This document shows positions 35,415-43,217 of a stretch of DNA of 64,000 bases, piece after piece. Under the pieces are notes generated by a model. It did no database searches and was not told the DNA's origin. It saw nothing but the letters and a program-made list of their open reading frames with translations. Position numbers and translations under genes: made by a program. How positions within the stretch are numbered: position 1 is the stretch's first letter; each line of letters begins with the position of its first letter. Source of the stretch: Thermohahella caldifontis (GTDB lineage Bacteria; Pseudomonadota; Gammaproteobacteria; Pseudomonadales; Oleiphilaceae); contig NZ_CP154858.1 of the NCBI RefSeq assembly GCF_041153465.1, positions 2,170,001 to 2,234,000 on the forward strand, written 5' to 3'.

Positions 35415-36278
35415 TCAGGGCACCCGCTGTCCGCGCGCCGCTTCAAGCAGGGCAAACCACTGTGCCCGGTCCAGGCTGAGTCGTTCCACATCCCGGCAGG
35501 CGGCCAGCCGGCCGGCACTGCAGGATCCCACCACCGGTACCGGCGAGCCCGGAATGCGCCGGATCCAGGCCAGCGCCACGGCTTCAGGCGAGACGCCATG
35601 ATTGGCCGCAATCCTGCCCATCAGCGCCCGCAGCCGGTCATTCCAGCGACCGCCTGACAGGGGCGACCAGGCCAGCACCCGAAGACCATCACGCAGATGC
35701 GCCTCCAGCGTACCGTCCGTCAGCCAGTCATTGGCCGTCAGCGACAGCTCCACCTGATTGCACACCAGCGGTACCGCCAGATTGGCCTGCAGCCAGCGCC
35801 ATTGTTCCGGCAGGAAGTTGGACACCCCCACCGCCTTCACCTTGCCCTGAGCCACCAGATCCTCCAGTGCCCGGGCGGTTTCCTCCGCCGGCATGAGCGG
35901 ATCGGGACGGTGGATGAGGAACAGATCAATCCGCTCCAGCCCCAGTCGCCGCAGGGACTGCTCGGCCTGGCGCATCAGGTAGGCGCGCGTGGTGTCGTAG
36001 TGCTTGACGGAAAACACCGAGGTATCCGCGTCGGCAGTCACGATATCTGCCTTGGTGATCACCTGAATCCGGTCGCGCAGCGCCGGGGCCTGCCGGATGG
36101 CATCACCGAACAGGCGCTCACAGATTCCGGCACCGTAAATGTCCGCGTGGTCGAAGACGTGATAGCCACGGCTGACCTGATCCTCAATCCAGCGCGCCAG
36201 GGCACGCGGGTCGGACAACTCGTCATAGTCGGGCAGTCGCATCATGCCGAGGATGAAAGGGACATCAGACAGATTCAT
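35415..36278 (-). CDS. Aldo/keto reductase
   Basis: This 287-aa TIM-barrel oxidoreductase has the catalytic tetrad D43 and Y48 (FDHADIYG), K76 (VITKAD) and H123 (FLIHRPDP). The C-terminal NADPH region includes VPVVGSCSAGRL. It most resembles YdhF-type enzymes. The ATG overlaps the glk stop as ATGA, so it is the third gene of the edd-glk operon. It may reduce a sugar or a reactive aldehyde from sugar metabolism; the substrate is not known. Confidence 0.9.
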   Translation of the reverse strand: MNLSDVPFILGMMRLPDYDELSDPRALARWIEDQVSRGYHVFDHADIYGAGICERLFGDAIRQAPALRDRIQVITKADIVTADADTSVFSVKHYDTTRAYLMRQAEQSLRRLGLERIDLFLIHRPDPLMPAEETARALEDLVAQGKVKAVGVSNFLPEQWRWLQANLAVPLVCNQVELSLTANDWLTDGTLEAHLRDGLRVLAWSPLSGGRWNDRLRALMGRIAANHGVSPEAVALAWIRRIPGSPVPVVGSCSAGRLAACRDVERLSLDRAQWFALLEAARGQRVP

Positions 36279-37236
36279 AAGACCTCCGGGTTTCGCAGTG
36301 CTTCCGCCGCACCCTTGAGGCCGGCCAGTACGTCAGTGACCACCCATACGGGCGTATTTTCCATCAGGTGCCGCATGCGGCCCTTGCGCTCGAACGCGGC
36401 ACGGAACGGGCTGGCCCGCAGGAACTCCACAAAGCGGGGCAGGATGCCGCCACACAGATAGACCCCGCCCCAGGCACCCAGTGTCAGTACATTGTCACCG
36501 GCCACGCGCCCGAGAATCTCGCAAAAATGATTCAGTACCCTGGCGGCAAAGGGATCGCCGGCCAGTGCCGAGCCGGTCACATCCGCCGCCGTGATGTCCG
36601 GCTCCGGCCTGCCTTCCAGCGCGCAATGGGCCTTGTACAGGTTCACCAGCCCGTCACCACAGAGAATGCGCTCCACGGATACCCGGCCAAAGCGCCCCCC
36701 AGCCACTCGCGGATACGAAGCTCTTCCTCGTTGATCGCGCCGAATTCGATATGCCCGCCTTCGGTGGCCAGCGGAATCCAGTTTTCAATGGCCGGCACCA
36801 GCGCCGAGACACCCAGCCCGGTACCCGGTCCGATGACCAGCCGCACGCCCTTGCCACCCACCTCCGGCCCGCCTATGCGCCTGAGATGCTCGTCATGCAC
36901 ATGGAGCATGCCCAGCGCCATGGCGGTGAAGTCGTTGACGATCTTGAAGGTCTCCAGACCGAGCTTGTCCTGCATGACATCCCGGTCGAAACACCAGTGA
37001 TTGTTGGTCATGCGGATCACCTGTCCGTTCACCGGGCAGGCGAAGGCCAGACAGGCCTCACGGACGGTTGCCCCGTACCGGCCCAGATAATCCGCGACAG
37101 CCGCATCCAGATTGTCATAGTCCCGGCAGGCCAGAATCTCCACATGCTGAAGCTCCACCTGCCCCGGCGTCACCAGTGCAAAGCGGGCGTTGGTGCCGCC
37201 GATGTCGCCGACCAACGCCCAGGTTTCCTGTGTCAT
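36275..37236 (-). pseudogene. glk: Glucokinase, frameshifted mid-gene
   Basis: The N-terminal half has the ATP-binding [15 protein letters not shown], the catalytic Asp in [11 protein letters not shown] and [13 protein letters not shown]. The frame then breaks after REWLGG at the six-base homopolymer 36695-36700. One extra base gives [20 protein letters not shown] and the rest of the enzyme (WGGVYLCGGILPR), for 320 aa, the normal ROK-independent Glk size. Both ends overlap neighbours as ATGA (edd upstream, aldo/keto reductase downstream). It would phosphorylate glucose for the Entner-Doudoroff route. A truncation near residue 180 would abolish activity, so a sequencing error should be excluded. 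Confidence 0.88.
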
Positions 37237-39053
37237 GTTTCATCACTCCAGATGGATACCGCACCCTCTTCCGGTGTCGTCACGCGTGCCCGGGCCCAGG
37301 CAAAGAGTTCACGCCCGTACCCCAGATGCTGGGCCGTCAGATCCCGTCGCGCCGGCTCCCGCGCGGCCAGCGTGTCCGCCTCCACCAGCACATCCAGGCG
37401 GCCGGTCCGGGCATCCAGCCGTACCGGATCTCCGTCACGCACCCGTGCCAGCGGGCCGCCGTCCAGGGCCTCGGGATAGACGTGGATGGCGGCCGGCACC
37501 TTGCCCGACGCTCCGGACATGCGCCCGTCGGTGACCAGCGCCACCCGGTAGCCCTTGTCCTGCAACACACCCAGATAGGGCGTGAGCTTGTGCAATTCCG
37601 GCATGCCGATGGCCCGGGGGCCCTGAAAACGCACGATCACCACACAATCCTGATCCAGTTCACCGGCCTGAAAGGCTGCCGCCATGTCATCCTGAGAGTC
37701 GAACACCCGGGCCGGTGCTTCCACCACCCAGTGCGCCTCATCCACCGCCGATACCTTGATGACACCCCGGCCCAGCGAACCCTCCACCACGCGCAGCCCG
37801 CCATCCGCGGCAAAGGGCCGCGTGACCGGGCGCAACACACTGTCGTCACCGGACGCTTCCGGTGCAGGCTGCCAGACCAGCTTGTCACCTTCAAGTACGG
37901 GGGATTGGGTATAGCCGGACAGCCCGGTACCCGCCACCGTCATCACATCCTCATGGAGGAAGCCGCCGGAGAGCAGTTCGCGGATCAGGAAGGCCGTTCC
38001 CCCGGCGGCATGGAAATGATTGATGTCCGCCTGCCCGTTGGGATAGATGCGCGTCAGCGACGGCACCACCGCCGAGAGATCGGCAAAATCATCCCAGTTC
38101 AGCACGATGCCTGCCGCCCGGGCAATGGCCACCCAGTGCATGGTATGGTTGGTGGACCCACCGGTGGCCAGCAGCGCCACCAGCGCATTGACCAGGCTCT
38201 TCTCGTTGACCATCTCCGCCAGGGAGGCTTTTCCTCCGTTGGGCGCCGAAAGCCGGATGGCCTGATGGGTGGCCTCCCGCGTCAGCGCATCACGCAGTGC
38301 CGTGCCCGGGGGAATGAAGGCCGCACCCGGCAGGTGCAGACCCATGACTTCCACCAGCATCTGGTTGCTGTTGGCAGTGCCGTAAAAGGTACAGGTACCG
38401 GGGCTGTGGTAGCTCTGACTTTCCGCCTCCAGCAGGGCAGCCTTGTCCACCTTGCCTTCTGCGTACAGCTGACGGATGCGCACCTTCTCCTTGTTGGGCA
38501 GTCCGGACGGCATGGGGCCGGCCGGCACCAGGATGGCCGGCAGGTAACCGAAACTCAGCGCGCCCATGAGCAGGCCCGGTACGATCTTGTCACAGATGCC
38601 CAGCAGCAGAACCGCATCGAACATTTGGTGACTGAGGGCGATGGCGGTGCTCATGGCGATCACATCGCGACTGAACAGGCTCATGTCCATGCCCGGCTGC
38701 CCCTGGGTCACGCCATCACACATGGCCGGCGTTCCCCCGGCCACCTGCGCCGTACACCCCATTTCCCGCGCAGCGGCCTTGATCACCTCGGGAAAGCGGC
38801 CGTAGGGCTGATGGGCGGAGAGCATGTCATTGTAGGCCGTCACGATTCCCACGTTGGCCTGATTCATGAATTTCAGCACCCCCTTGTCTTCCTGACCACA
38901 GGCCGCAAATCCATGAGCGAGGTTGCCGCATGACAGCACCCGTCGCTCGGGTGCCTGTGCCTTCAGCGCCTTCATGCGCGCCAGATAGGCCGCGCGACTT
39001 GAGGCACTGCGCTCGGCAATACGTTGGGTCACCTGATCAACAATGGGGTGCAT
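37233..39053 (-). CDS. edd: Edd, phosphogluconate dehydratase
   Basis: This 606-aa enzyme of the IlvD/Edd family has iron-sulfur Cys residues in [24 protein letters not shown] and [10 protein letters not shown]. Other blocks are [17 protein letters not shown] and [17 protein letters not shown]. It converts 6-phosphogluconate to KDPG. It is first in the operon edd-glk-aldo/keto reductase, divergent from gap across a 141-base AT-rich control region. Confidence 0.96.
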   Translation of the reverse strand: MHPIVDQVTQRIAERSASSRAAYLARMKALKAQAPERRVLSCGNLAHGFAACGQEDKGVLKFMNQANVGIVTAYNDMLSAHQPYGRFPEVIKAAAREMGCTAQVAGGTPAMCDGVTQGQPGMDMSLFSRDVIAMSTAIALSHQMFDAVLLLGICDKIVPGLLMGALSFGYLPAILVPAGPMPSGLPNKEKVRIRQLYAEGKVDKAALLEAESQSYHSPGTCTFYGTANSNQMLVEVMGLHLPGAAFIPPGTALRDALTREATHQAIRLSAPNGGKASLAEMVNEKSLVNALVALLATGGSTNHTMHWVAIARAAGIVLNWDDFADLSAVVPSLTRIYPNGQADINHFHAAGGTAFLIRELLSGGFLHEDVMTVAGTGLSGYTQSPVLEGDKLVWQPAPEASGDDSVLRPVTRPFAADGGLRVVEGSLGRGVIKVSAVDEAHWVVEAPARVFDSQDDMAAAFQAGELDQDCVVIVRFQGPRAIGMPELHKLTPYLGVLQDKGYRVALVTDGRMSGASGKVPAAIHVYPEALDGGPLARVRDGDPVRLDARTGRLDVLVEADTLAAREPARRDLTAQHLGYGRELFAWARARVTTPEEGAVSIWSDET

Positions 39054-39089
39054 AGGCGGTCTCTCTCTTCAGATTGAAATCATTCTAAG

Positions 39090-39101
39090 TGTAATTTTAC
39101 A
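39090..39101. promoter_or_regulatory. AT-rich inverted repeat in the edd-gap control region
   Basis: TGTAATTTTACA has arms TGTAA and TTACA with a 2-base spacer, 36 bases upstream of the edd ATG. The arms match the HexR half-site but the spacing is shorter than the known consensus, so assignment is tentative. Confidence 0.3.
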
Positions 39102-39108
39102 AGATAAA

Positions 39109-39122
39109 TTGATCCAAATCAC
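39109..39122. promoter_or_regulatory. FNR/Anr-like box
   Basis: TTGATCCAAATCAC matches the FNR/Anr consensus TTGAT-N4-ATCAA at 9 of 10 specified bases. It lies between divergent edd and gap and would make the central glycolytic genes oxygen-responsive. Confidence 0.45.
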
Positions 39123-39149
39123 GTGACAGTCTGGATTTTGATCAGTTAA

Positions 39150-39168
39150 TGTTGTTATTATTACTACA
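39150..39168. promoter_or_regulatory. HexR-like operator upstream of gap
   Basis: TGTTGTTATTATTACTACA has imperfect arms TGTTGT and ACTACA (one mismatch), 26 bases before the gap ATG. A related palindrome precedes hexR (51631-51648), supporting a shared regulator. Confidence 0.4.
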
Positions 39169-39194
39169 TCATAACACCAACGGGGAGCCTGACC

Positions 39195-40196
39195 ATGACC
39201 ATCAAAGTAGCCATCAACGGTTTCGGACGCATCGGACGCAATGTTCTGCGCGCCCTGTATGAAAACAACTACCGCGACCGCATTCAGGTGGTGGCCATCA
39301 ACGACCTGGGCGATGCCCGTACCAACGCACACCTGCTCAAGTATGACACCGTCCACGGCCGCTTCAATGCCGAGGTGACACATGACGCGGAGTCCATCAC
39401 CGTCAACGGGGATCGCATCGCCGTCACGGCCATCCGCAATCCGGCAGACCTGCCCTGGGCCGCCCTGGGTGTGGATGTCGTCTATGAGTGCACCGGACTG
39501 TTCACCTCCCGCGACAAGGCGGCTGCGCACCTGAGCGCCGGCGCGAAGAAGGTGATCATCTCCGCACCCGGCACCGACGTGGATGCCACGGTGGTTTACG
39601 GCGTCAACCACCAGGTGCTGACCGCAGACCACCAGATCATTTCCAACGCCTCCTGCACCACCAACTGCCTGGCCCCGGTGGTCAAGCCCCTGCACGAGGC
39701 ACTGGGCATCGAATCCGGCCTGATGACCACCATTCACAGCTACACCAATGACCAGGTTCTGACGGATGTGTTCCACAAGGATCTGTTCCGTGCCCGCTCT
39801 GCCACCCAGTCCATGATTCCCACCAAGACCGGCGCCGCGGCCGCCATCGGCCTGGTGATTCCGGAACTGAATGGCAAACTGGACGGCATGGCCGTGCGCG
39901 TCCCCACCATCAATGTCTCACTGGTGGACCTGAGCTTCGTGGCCGGCCGTGAAACCAGCGTGGAGGAAGTCAACGCCATCATCCGTCAGGCAGCGGAGAA
40001 GTCTCCGGTTCTGGCCTACAATGATGAAAAGCTGGTGTCCGTGGACTTCAACCATACAGCCGTGTCCTCCACCTTTGACGCCAACCACACCAAGGTGAAG
40101 GGTCGCCACGTGAAGGTCATGGCCTGGTATGACAACGAGTGGGGCTTCTCCAACCGGATGCTGGACAACACACTGGCGCTGATGAACGCCAGATAA
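39195..40196 (+). CDS. gap: Glyceraldehyde-3-phosphate dehydrogenase
   Basis: This 333-aa enzyme has the NAD-binding [11 protein letters not shown], the catalytic Cys154 in [12 protein letters not shown], and [12 protein letters not shown] near the C-terminus. It oxidises the glyceraldehyde-3-phosphate released from KDPG by Eda. It is followed 9 bases later by pyk and is divergent from edd, an arrangement seen with HexR control. Confidence 0.97.
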   Translation: MTIKVAINGFGRIGRNVLRALYENNYRDRIQVVAINDLGDARTNAHLLKYDTVHGRFNAEVTHDAESITVNGDRIAVTAIRNPADLPWAALGVDVVYECTGLFTSRDKAAAHLSAGAKKVIISAPGTDVDATVVYGVNHQVLTADHQIISNASCTTNCLAPVVKPLHEALGIESGLMTTIHSYTNDQVLTDVFHKDLFRARSATQSMIPTKTGAAAAIGLVIPELNGKLDGMAVRVPTINVSLVDLSFVAGRETSVEEVNAIIRQAAEKSPVLAYNDEKLVSVDFNHTAVSSTFDANHTKVKGRHVKVMAWYDNEWGFSNRMLDNTLALMNAR

Positions 40197-40205
40197 GGGG
40201 TTTGC

Positions 40206-41642
40206 ATGCTGCGCAGAACCAAGATCGTCGCCACCCTCGGGCCGGCCACCAGCAGTCCCGAGCGCCTGGAAGCCGCCATCGCCGCCGGCGTGGACGTTGT
40301 CCGCGTCAACTTTTCCCACGGCCAGGCGGAAGACCACACCCGGACCGTGGAGCTGGTCCGCGAGGTGGCCGGACGCCTGGGCAAGTACGTGGCCGTGCTG
40401 GCGGATCTGCAAGGCCCCAAGCTGCGCATCGGGCGCTTTGTGGACAACAAGGTCCTGCTCCAGCCGGGCCAGCGCTTTGTGCTCGACGCCGGATTGGACG
40501 CGGATGCGGGCGACGAGGACCGGGTCAGCATCGACTACAAGCAGCTTCCCGAGGACGTCAGACCGGGCGACATCCTGCTTCTGGACGATGGCCGGATTGA
40601 AATGCAGGTGGAGCAGGTGGCCGGCCAGCAGATTGTCTGCCGGGTACTGATCGGCGGCGTGCTGTCCAACAACAAGGGCCTCAACCGCAAGGGGGGCGGC
40701 CTCTCCGCAGCGGCCCTGACGGACAAGGACATTGCCGACATCCGGGTGGCTGCCCGGATGGGAGTGGATTATGTGGCCGTCTCCTTCGTGCGCTCTGCCC
40801 ACGACATCCGGGTGGCACGAGACCTGGTCCGAAAGGCCGGCTCCGATGCCCACATCATGGCCAAGATCGAGCGCGCCGAGCTGGTCCAGAACCCGGACGA
40901 ACTGGATGACGTGATCCGCGCGGCCGATGCCGTCATGGTGGCGCGGGGGGATCTGGCCGTGGAAATCGGCGATGCGGAACTGGTGGCCGTGCAGAAGCAC
41001 ATCATCCGCCGCGCCCGCGCGCTCAACCGCAGCGTGATAACCGCCACCCAGATGATGGAATCCATGATCCACAACCCCATGCCGACCCGGGCCGAAGTCT
41101 CGGACGTGGCCAATGCGGTGTTCGACTACACGGATGCGGTCATGCTGAGCGCCGAGTCCGCCGTCGGCGACTACCCCGTGGAAGCGGTGCAGGCCATGGC
41201 ACGCATCTGCGAAGGCTCGGAAAAGCACCCCTCCATGCATCAATCCAGACACCGGATTCATGAGGATATCGAAGGCATCGAGGAAACCATCGCCCTGTCC
41301 GTCATGTACGCGGCCAATCACCTCAGGGGTGTGCGGGCGGTCATCTGCCTGACGGAAAGCGGTGCCACGCCCCTGCTGGCTTCGCGCATCAAATCATCCG
41401 TACCGATCTTTGCCTTCTCGCGGCATTTCCGTACCCGCTGCCGGACGGCCCTCTACCGGGGCGTCTATGCCATCCCGTTCGAGCTCGGGGATGATGACAA
41501 TGACACCGTCATCAGCCGCGCCATCGAGGCACTGAAGGCCCGCCAAGTCCTGTCCATCGGCGACCTGGTGGCCGTAACCAAGGGCGATTACAGCCACGCC
41601 GAAGGCGGCACCAACACACTGAAGATCATCAAGGTATTCTGA
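40206..41642 (+). CDS. pyk: Pyruvate kinase
   Basis: This 478-aa enzyme begins LRRTKIVATLGPATSS and has NFSHG, ADLQGPKLRIG, the substrate-binding stretch IMAKIERAELV, and MVARGDLAVEIG. The C-terminal allosteric domain is complete (TKGDYSHAEGGTNTLKI). It makes pyruvate and ATP from phosphoenolpyruvate, the last step of the pathway. It forms an operon with gap. Confidence 0.97.
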   Translation: MLRRTKIVATLGPATSSPERLEAAIAAGVDVVRVNFSHGQAEDHTRTVELVREVAGRLGKYVAVLADLQGPKLRIGRFVDNKVLLQPGQRFVLDAGLDADAGDEDRVSIDYKQLPEDVRPGDILLLDDGRIEMQVEQVAGQQIVCRVLIGGVLSNNKGLNRKGGGLSAAALTDKDIADIRVAARMGVDYVAVSFVRSAHDIRVARDLVRKAGSDAHIMAKIERAELVQNPDELDDVIRAADAVMVARGDLAVEIGDAELVAVQKHIIRRARALNRSVITATQMMESMIHNPMPTRAEVSDVANAVFDYTDAVMLSAESAVGDYPVEAVQAMARICEGSEKHPSMHQSRHRIHEDIEGIEETIALSVMYAANHLRGVRAVICLTESGATPLLASRIKSSVPIFAFSRHFRTRCRTALYRGVYAIPFELGDDDNDTVISRAIEALKARQVLSIGDLVAVTKGDYSHAEGGTNTLKIIKVF

Positions 41643-41702
41643 ACGACCCAGGCAACACTTCTCCTCTTCACACTTGCTCACTGACCGTGAGTTTCGCAGG
41701 CC

Positions 41703-41720
41703 GGCGGAGTCCCCTCCGCC
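41703..41720 (+). terminator. Weak terminator-like hairpin after pyk
   Basis: A 6-bp stem (GGCGGA/TCCGCC, loop of 6) is followed 7 bases later by TTTT, 60 bases past pyk. Spacing is poor for a Rho-independent terminator. The rest of 41643-41767 holds nothing I recognise. Confidence 0.35.
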
Positions 41721-41767
41721 CCTGCCCTTTTCTCACCCGCCCGCCGCTTTGCACCTTCCGACTCATC

Positions 41768-41784
41768 CGCTCAAAAGCCGGCAA
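41768..41784. repeat. Left copy of 17-bp target-site duplication
   Basis: CGCTCAAAAGCCGGCAA is identical to 43133-43149 and directly abuts the left end of the insertion sequence. Confidence 0.9.
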
Positions 41785-43132
41785 TGTTAGCAACAAATAG
41801 AACTGTCCGGTTTTGTAGCACATAAACTGTCCGCTTTGGGTCCACTGATGATCAGACTTGGCAGCGGACGTTGGCCGGTGCCTGATCAATAGGTTCGAGG
41901 GGGTCGAAGGGCAGGCCTTCTGGGGTGTAACTGGCCAGTCTTCTGGGGCCGTGGAAGATCGCCAGGGAGCGATCAGGATAACGGTGTACCCGAACCTTGG
42001 CCTTGACGTAATGGCGCCGATAGCGGTCGGCAGGGATCTGCAGCTTGAGTCCCTCGAACGAGACGCAGTTGTCCTTGTTCACGGTGCGTTCGTACTGCTC
42101 ACACAGGATGTCGTCCAGTCCAGGGCCGATGAAAGGCACGAAGGCGCTGCCCTCGACGGCGGGTTTGACGCAGAACTCCCGGTTGAAGGCCGGCAGGTAG
42201 TGCTCCCGAAGGTAGCGGTTGGCCGCCGCCATGGTGGTAATGCCCTGGGCTGCAAGTTCCTTGGGCAGGCGTCCCTGATGGGTGGCGAACTGGCGCTCAC
42301 AGCGGCCCCGGGCCTCGGGGGAATAGGCGGGGATCATCTCGACCCCGAGCTGGGCCATGGCCCTGCCGAACTGGGTGAGGTTGGACTTGTCGACCTTGCC
42401 GCCGGCCTTGGGGGTGTGCCAGTAGTGACTGCCCCGGTCGGTATAGAGGCTCGAGGGAAGGCCGTGATCGGTGATGACCTCTCGCATGGCCTGGAAGCTC
42501 GAAGCCGTGCCTTCCTCCTCGACGAAGAACATGGAGTAGTGCTCAGAGGTGGCGTCATCGAAGGTGATGATCAGATCCCAGTGGTGGCCGGGAACCCATT
42601 CGTGGGTGGAGCCATCCTGGTGGAGCATCATGCCGACCATGGGCGCCCGCTCGCGGCGTCGACGATGCTTACCCCGAGCCGGTGCCTTCTTGACCAGGCC
42701 TGCCTTCTGCAAGGTGTTCCGTACCCAGGTATAGCTGCGTGTGCCGCCGTGACGGTCGCGGTAGAAGCTGTAGAAGTGTTTGATGTTCCAGCCGTCGTAG
42801 CGCTCCTTGTAGAGCGCCTCGAGGCGTAGAACCTCATCCACCGGGGCCTTGCGGTGGGAAACCTGACTCAGGCGCTTGTCGATCAGGCCGTCGAGGCCCT
42901 CCTCCTCGTAGCGGTCGATATAGCGCCGGAAGGTCCGCTCACAGACCCCCAGCAGCCGCGCCGCCTCTTCCTGGGTCAGCCGTTTCTCGGTCCATCCCGT
43001 ATAGGCTTCTTCGAATCGCATTTTCCGGATCTCCTGTAGCAGTTCTGTCCGTCTCATGGCTCACCTCCTTGGTGATCATGAAACCGGACAAATCACGTGC
43101 TACAAGTCCGGACAGTTTATTTGCTCCCAACA
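41785..43132 (-). mobile_element. ISNCY/IS1202-type insertion sequence, complete
   Basis: The element is 1348 bp with one transposase gene. The terminal inverted repeats begin TGTT and share AAATA and ACTGTCCGG, then TTGTAGCAC and TGTCCG further in; they are imperfect over about 45 bases. A perfect 17-bp direct repeat flanks the element, so insertion looks recent and the copy complete. Duplications of 15-18 bp are, from memory, a trait of one IS1202 subgroup. It landed between pyk and the CheB/CheR/GGDEF/EAL gene. Confidence 0.92.
41852..43057 (-). CDS. ISNCY/IS1202-family DDE transposase
   Basis: This 401-aa transposase has an N-terminal helix-turn-helix (LTQEEAARLLGVCERTFRRY) and an RNase-H-like core. 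Candidate catalytic residues are D148 (LHQDGSTHEW), D207 (YTDRGSHYW) and E248 or E254 (SPEARGRCERQ). The sequence is full length with no frameshift. The ribosome site AAGGAGGTGAG lies just upstream of the ATG. It is transcribed leftwards, away from the downstream signalling gene. Confidence 0.93.
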   Translation of the reverse strand: MRRTELLQEIRKMRFEEAYTGWTEKRLTQEEAARLLGVCERTFRRYIDRYEEEGLDGLIDKRLSQVSHRKAPVDEVLRLEALYKERYDGWNIKHFYSFYRDRHGGTRSYTWVRNTLQKAGLVKKAPARGKHRRRRERAPMVGMMLHQDGSTHEWVPGHHWDLIITFDDATSEHYSMFFVEEEGTASSFQAMREVITDHGLPSSLYTDRGSHYWHTPKAGGKVDKSNLTQFGRAMAQLGVEMIPAYSPEARGRCERQFATHQGRLPKELAAQGITTMAAANRYLREHYLPAFNREFCVKPAVEGSAFVPFIGPGLDDILCEQYERTVNKDNCVSFEGLKLQIPADRYRRHYVKAKVRVHRYPDRSLAIFHGPRRLASYTPEGLPFDPLEPIDQAPANVRCQV

Positions 43133-43149
43133 CGCTCAAAAGCCGGCAA
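43133..43149. repeat. Right copy of 17-bp target-site duplication
   Basis: It is identical to 41768-41784 and abuts the right end of the insertion sequence (…AACA). Confidence 0.9.
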
Positions 43150-43178
43150 TTTACAAACGTCAGCACCCGGGCTACATT
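43150..43178 (+). promoter_or_regulatory. Candidate promoter of the CheB-CheR-GGDEF-EAL gene
   Basis: TTTACA (43150-43155) and TACATT (43173-43178) have a 17-base spacer and lie 39 bases before the ATG. The -35 begins one base after the target duplication, so the insertion spared the core promoter but replaced everything upstream of it. Confidence 0.4.
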
Positions 43179-43217
43179 GACAGACAGGACACTTCCGATG
43201 CAGGAGACGCGGGTTTC

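Noticed and set aside
37068..38933. Long plus-strand open frame opposite edd
   Set aside because: The opposite strand encodes full-length Edd with all motifs; composition is typical of a GC shadow.
43056..43217. Extended N-terminus of the CheB-CheR-GGDEF-EAL protein reaching into the insertion sequence
   Set aside because: These codons are transposon end and target duplication sequence; the ATG at 43218 has its own ribosome site and starts just before the CheB domain.
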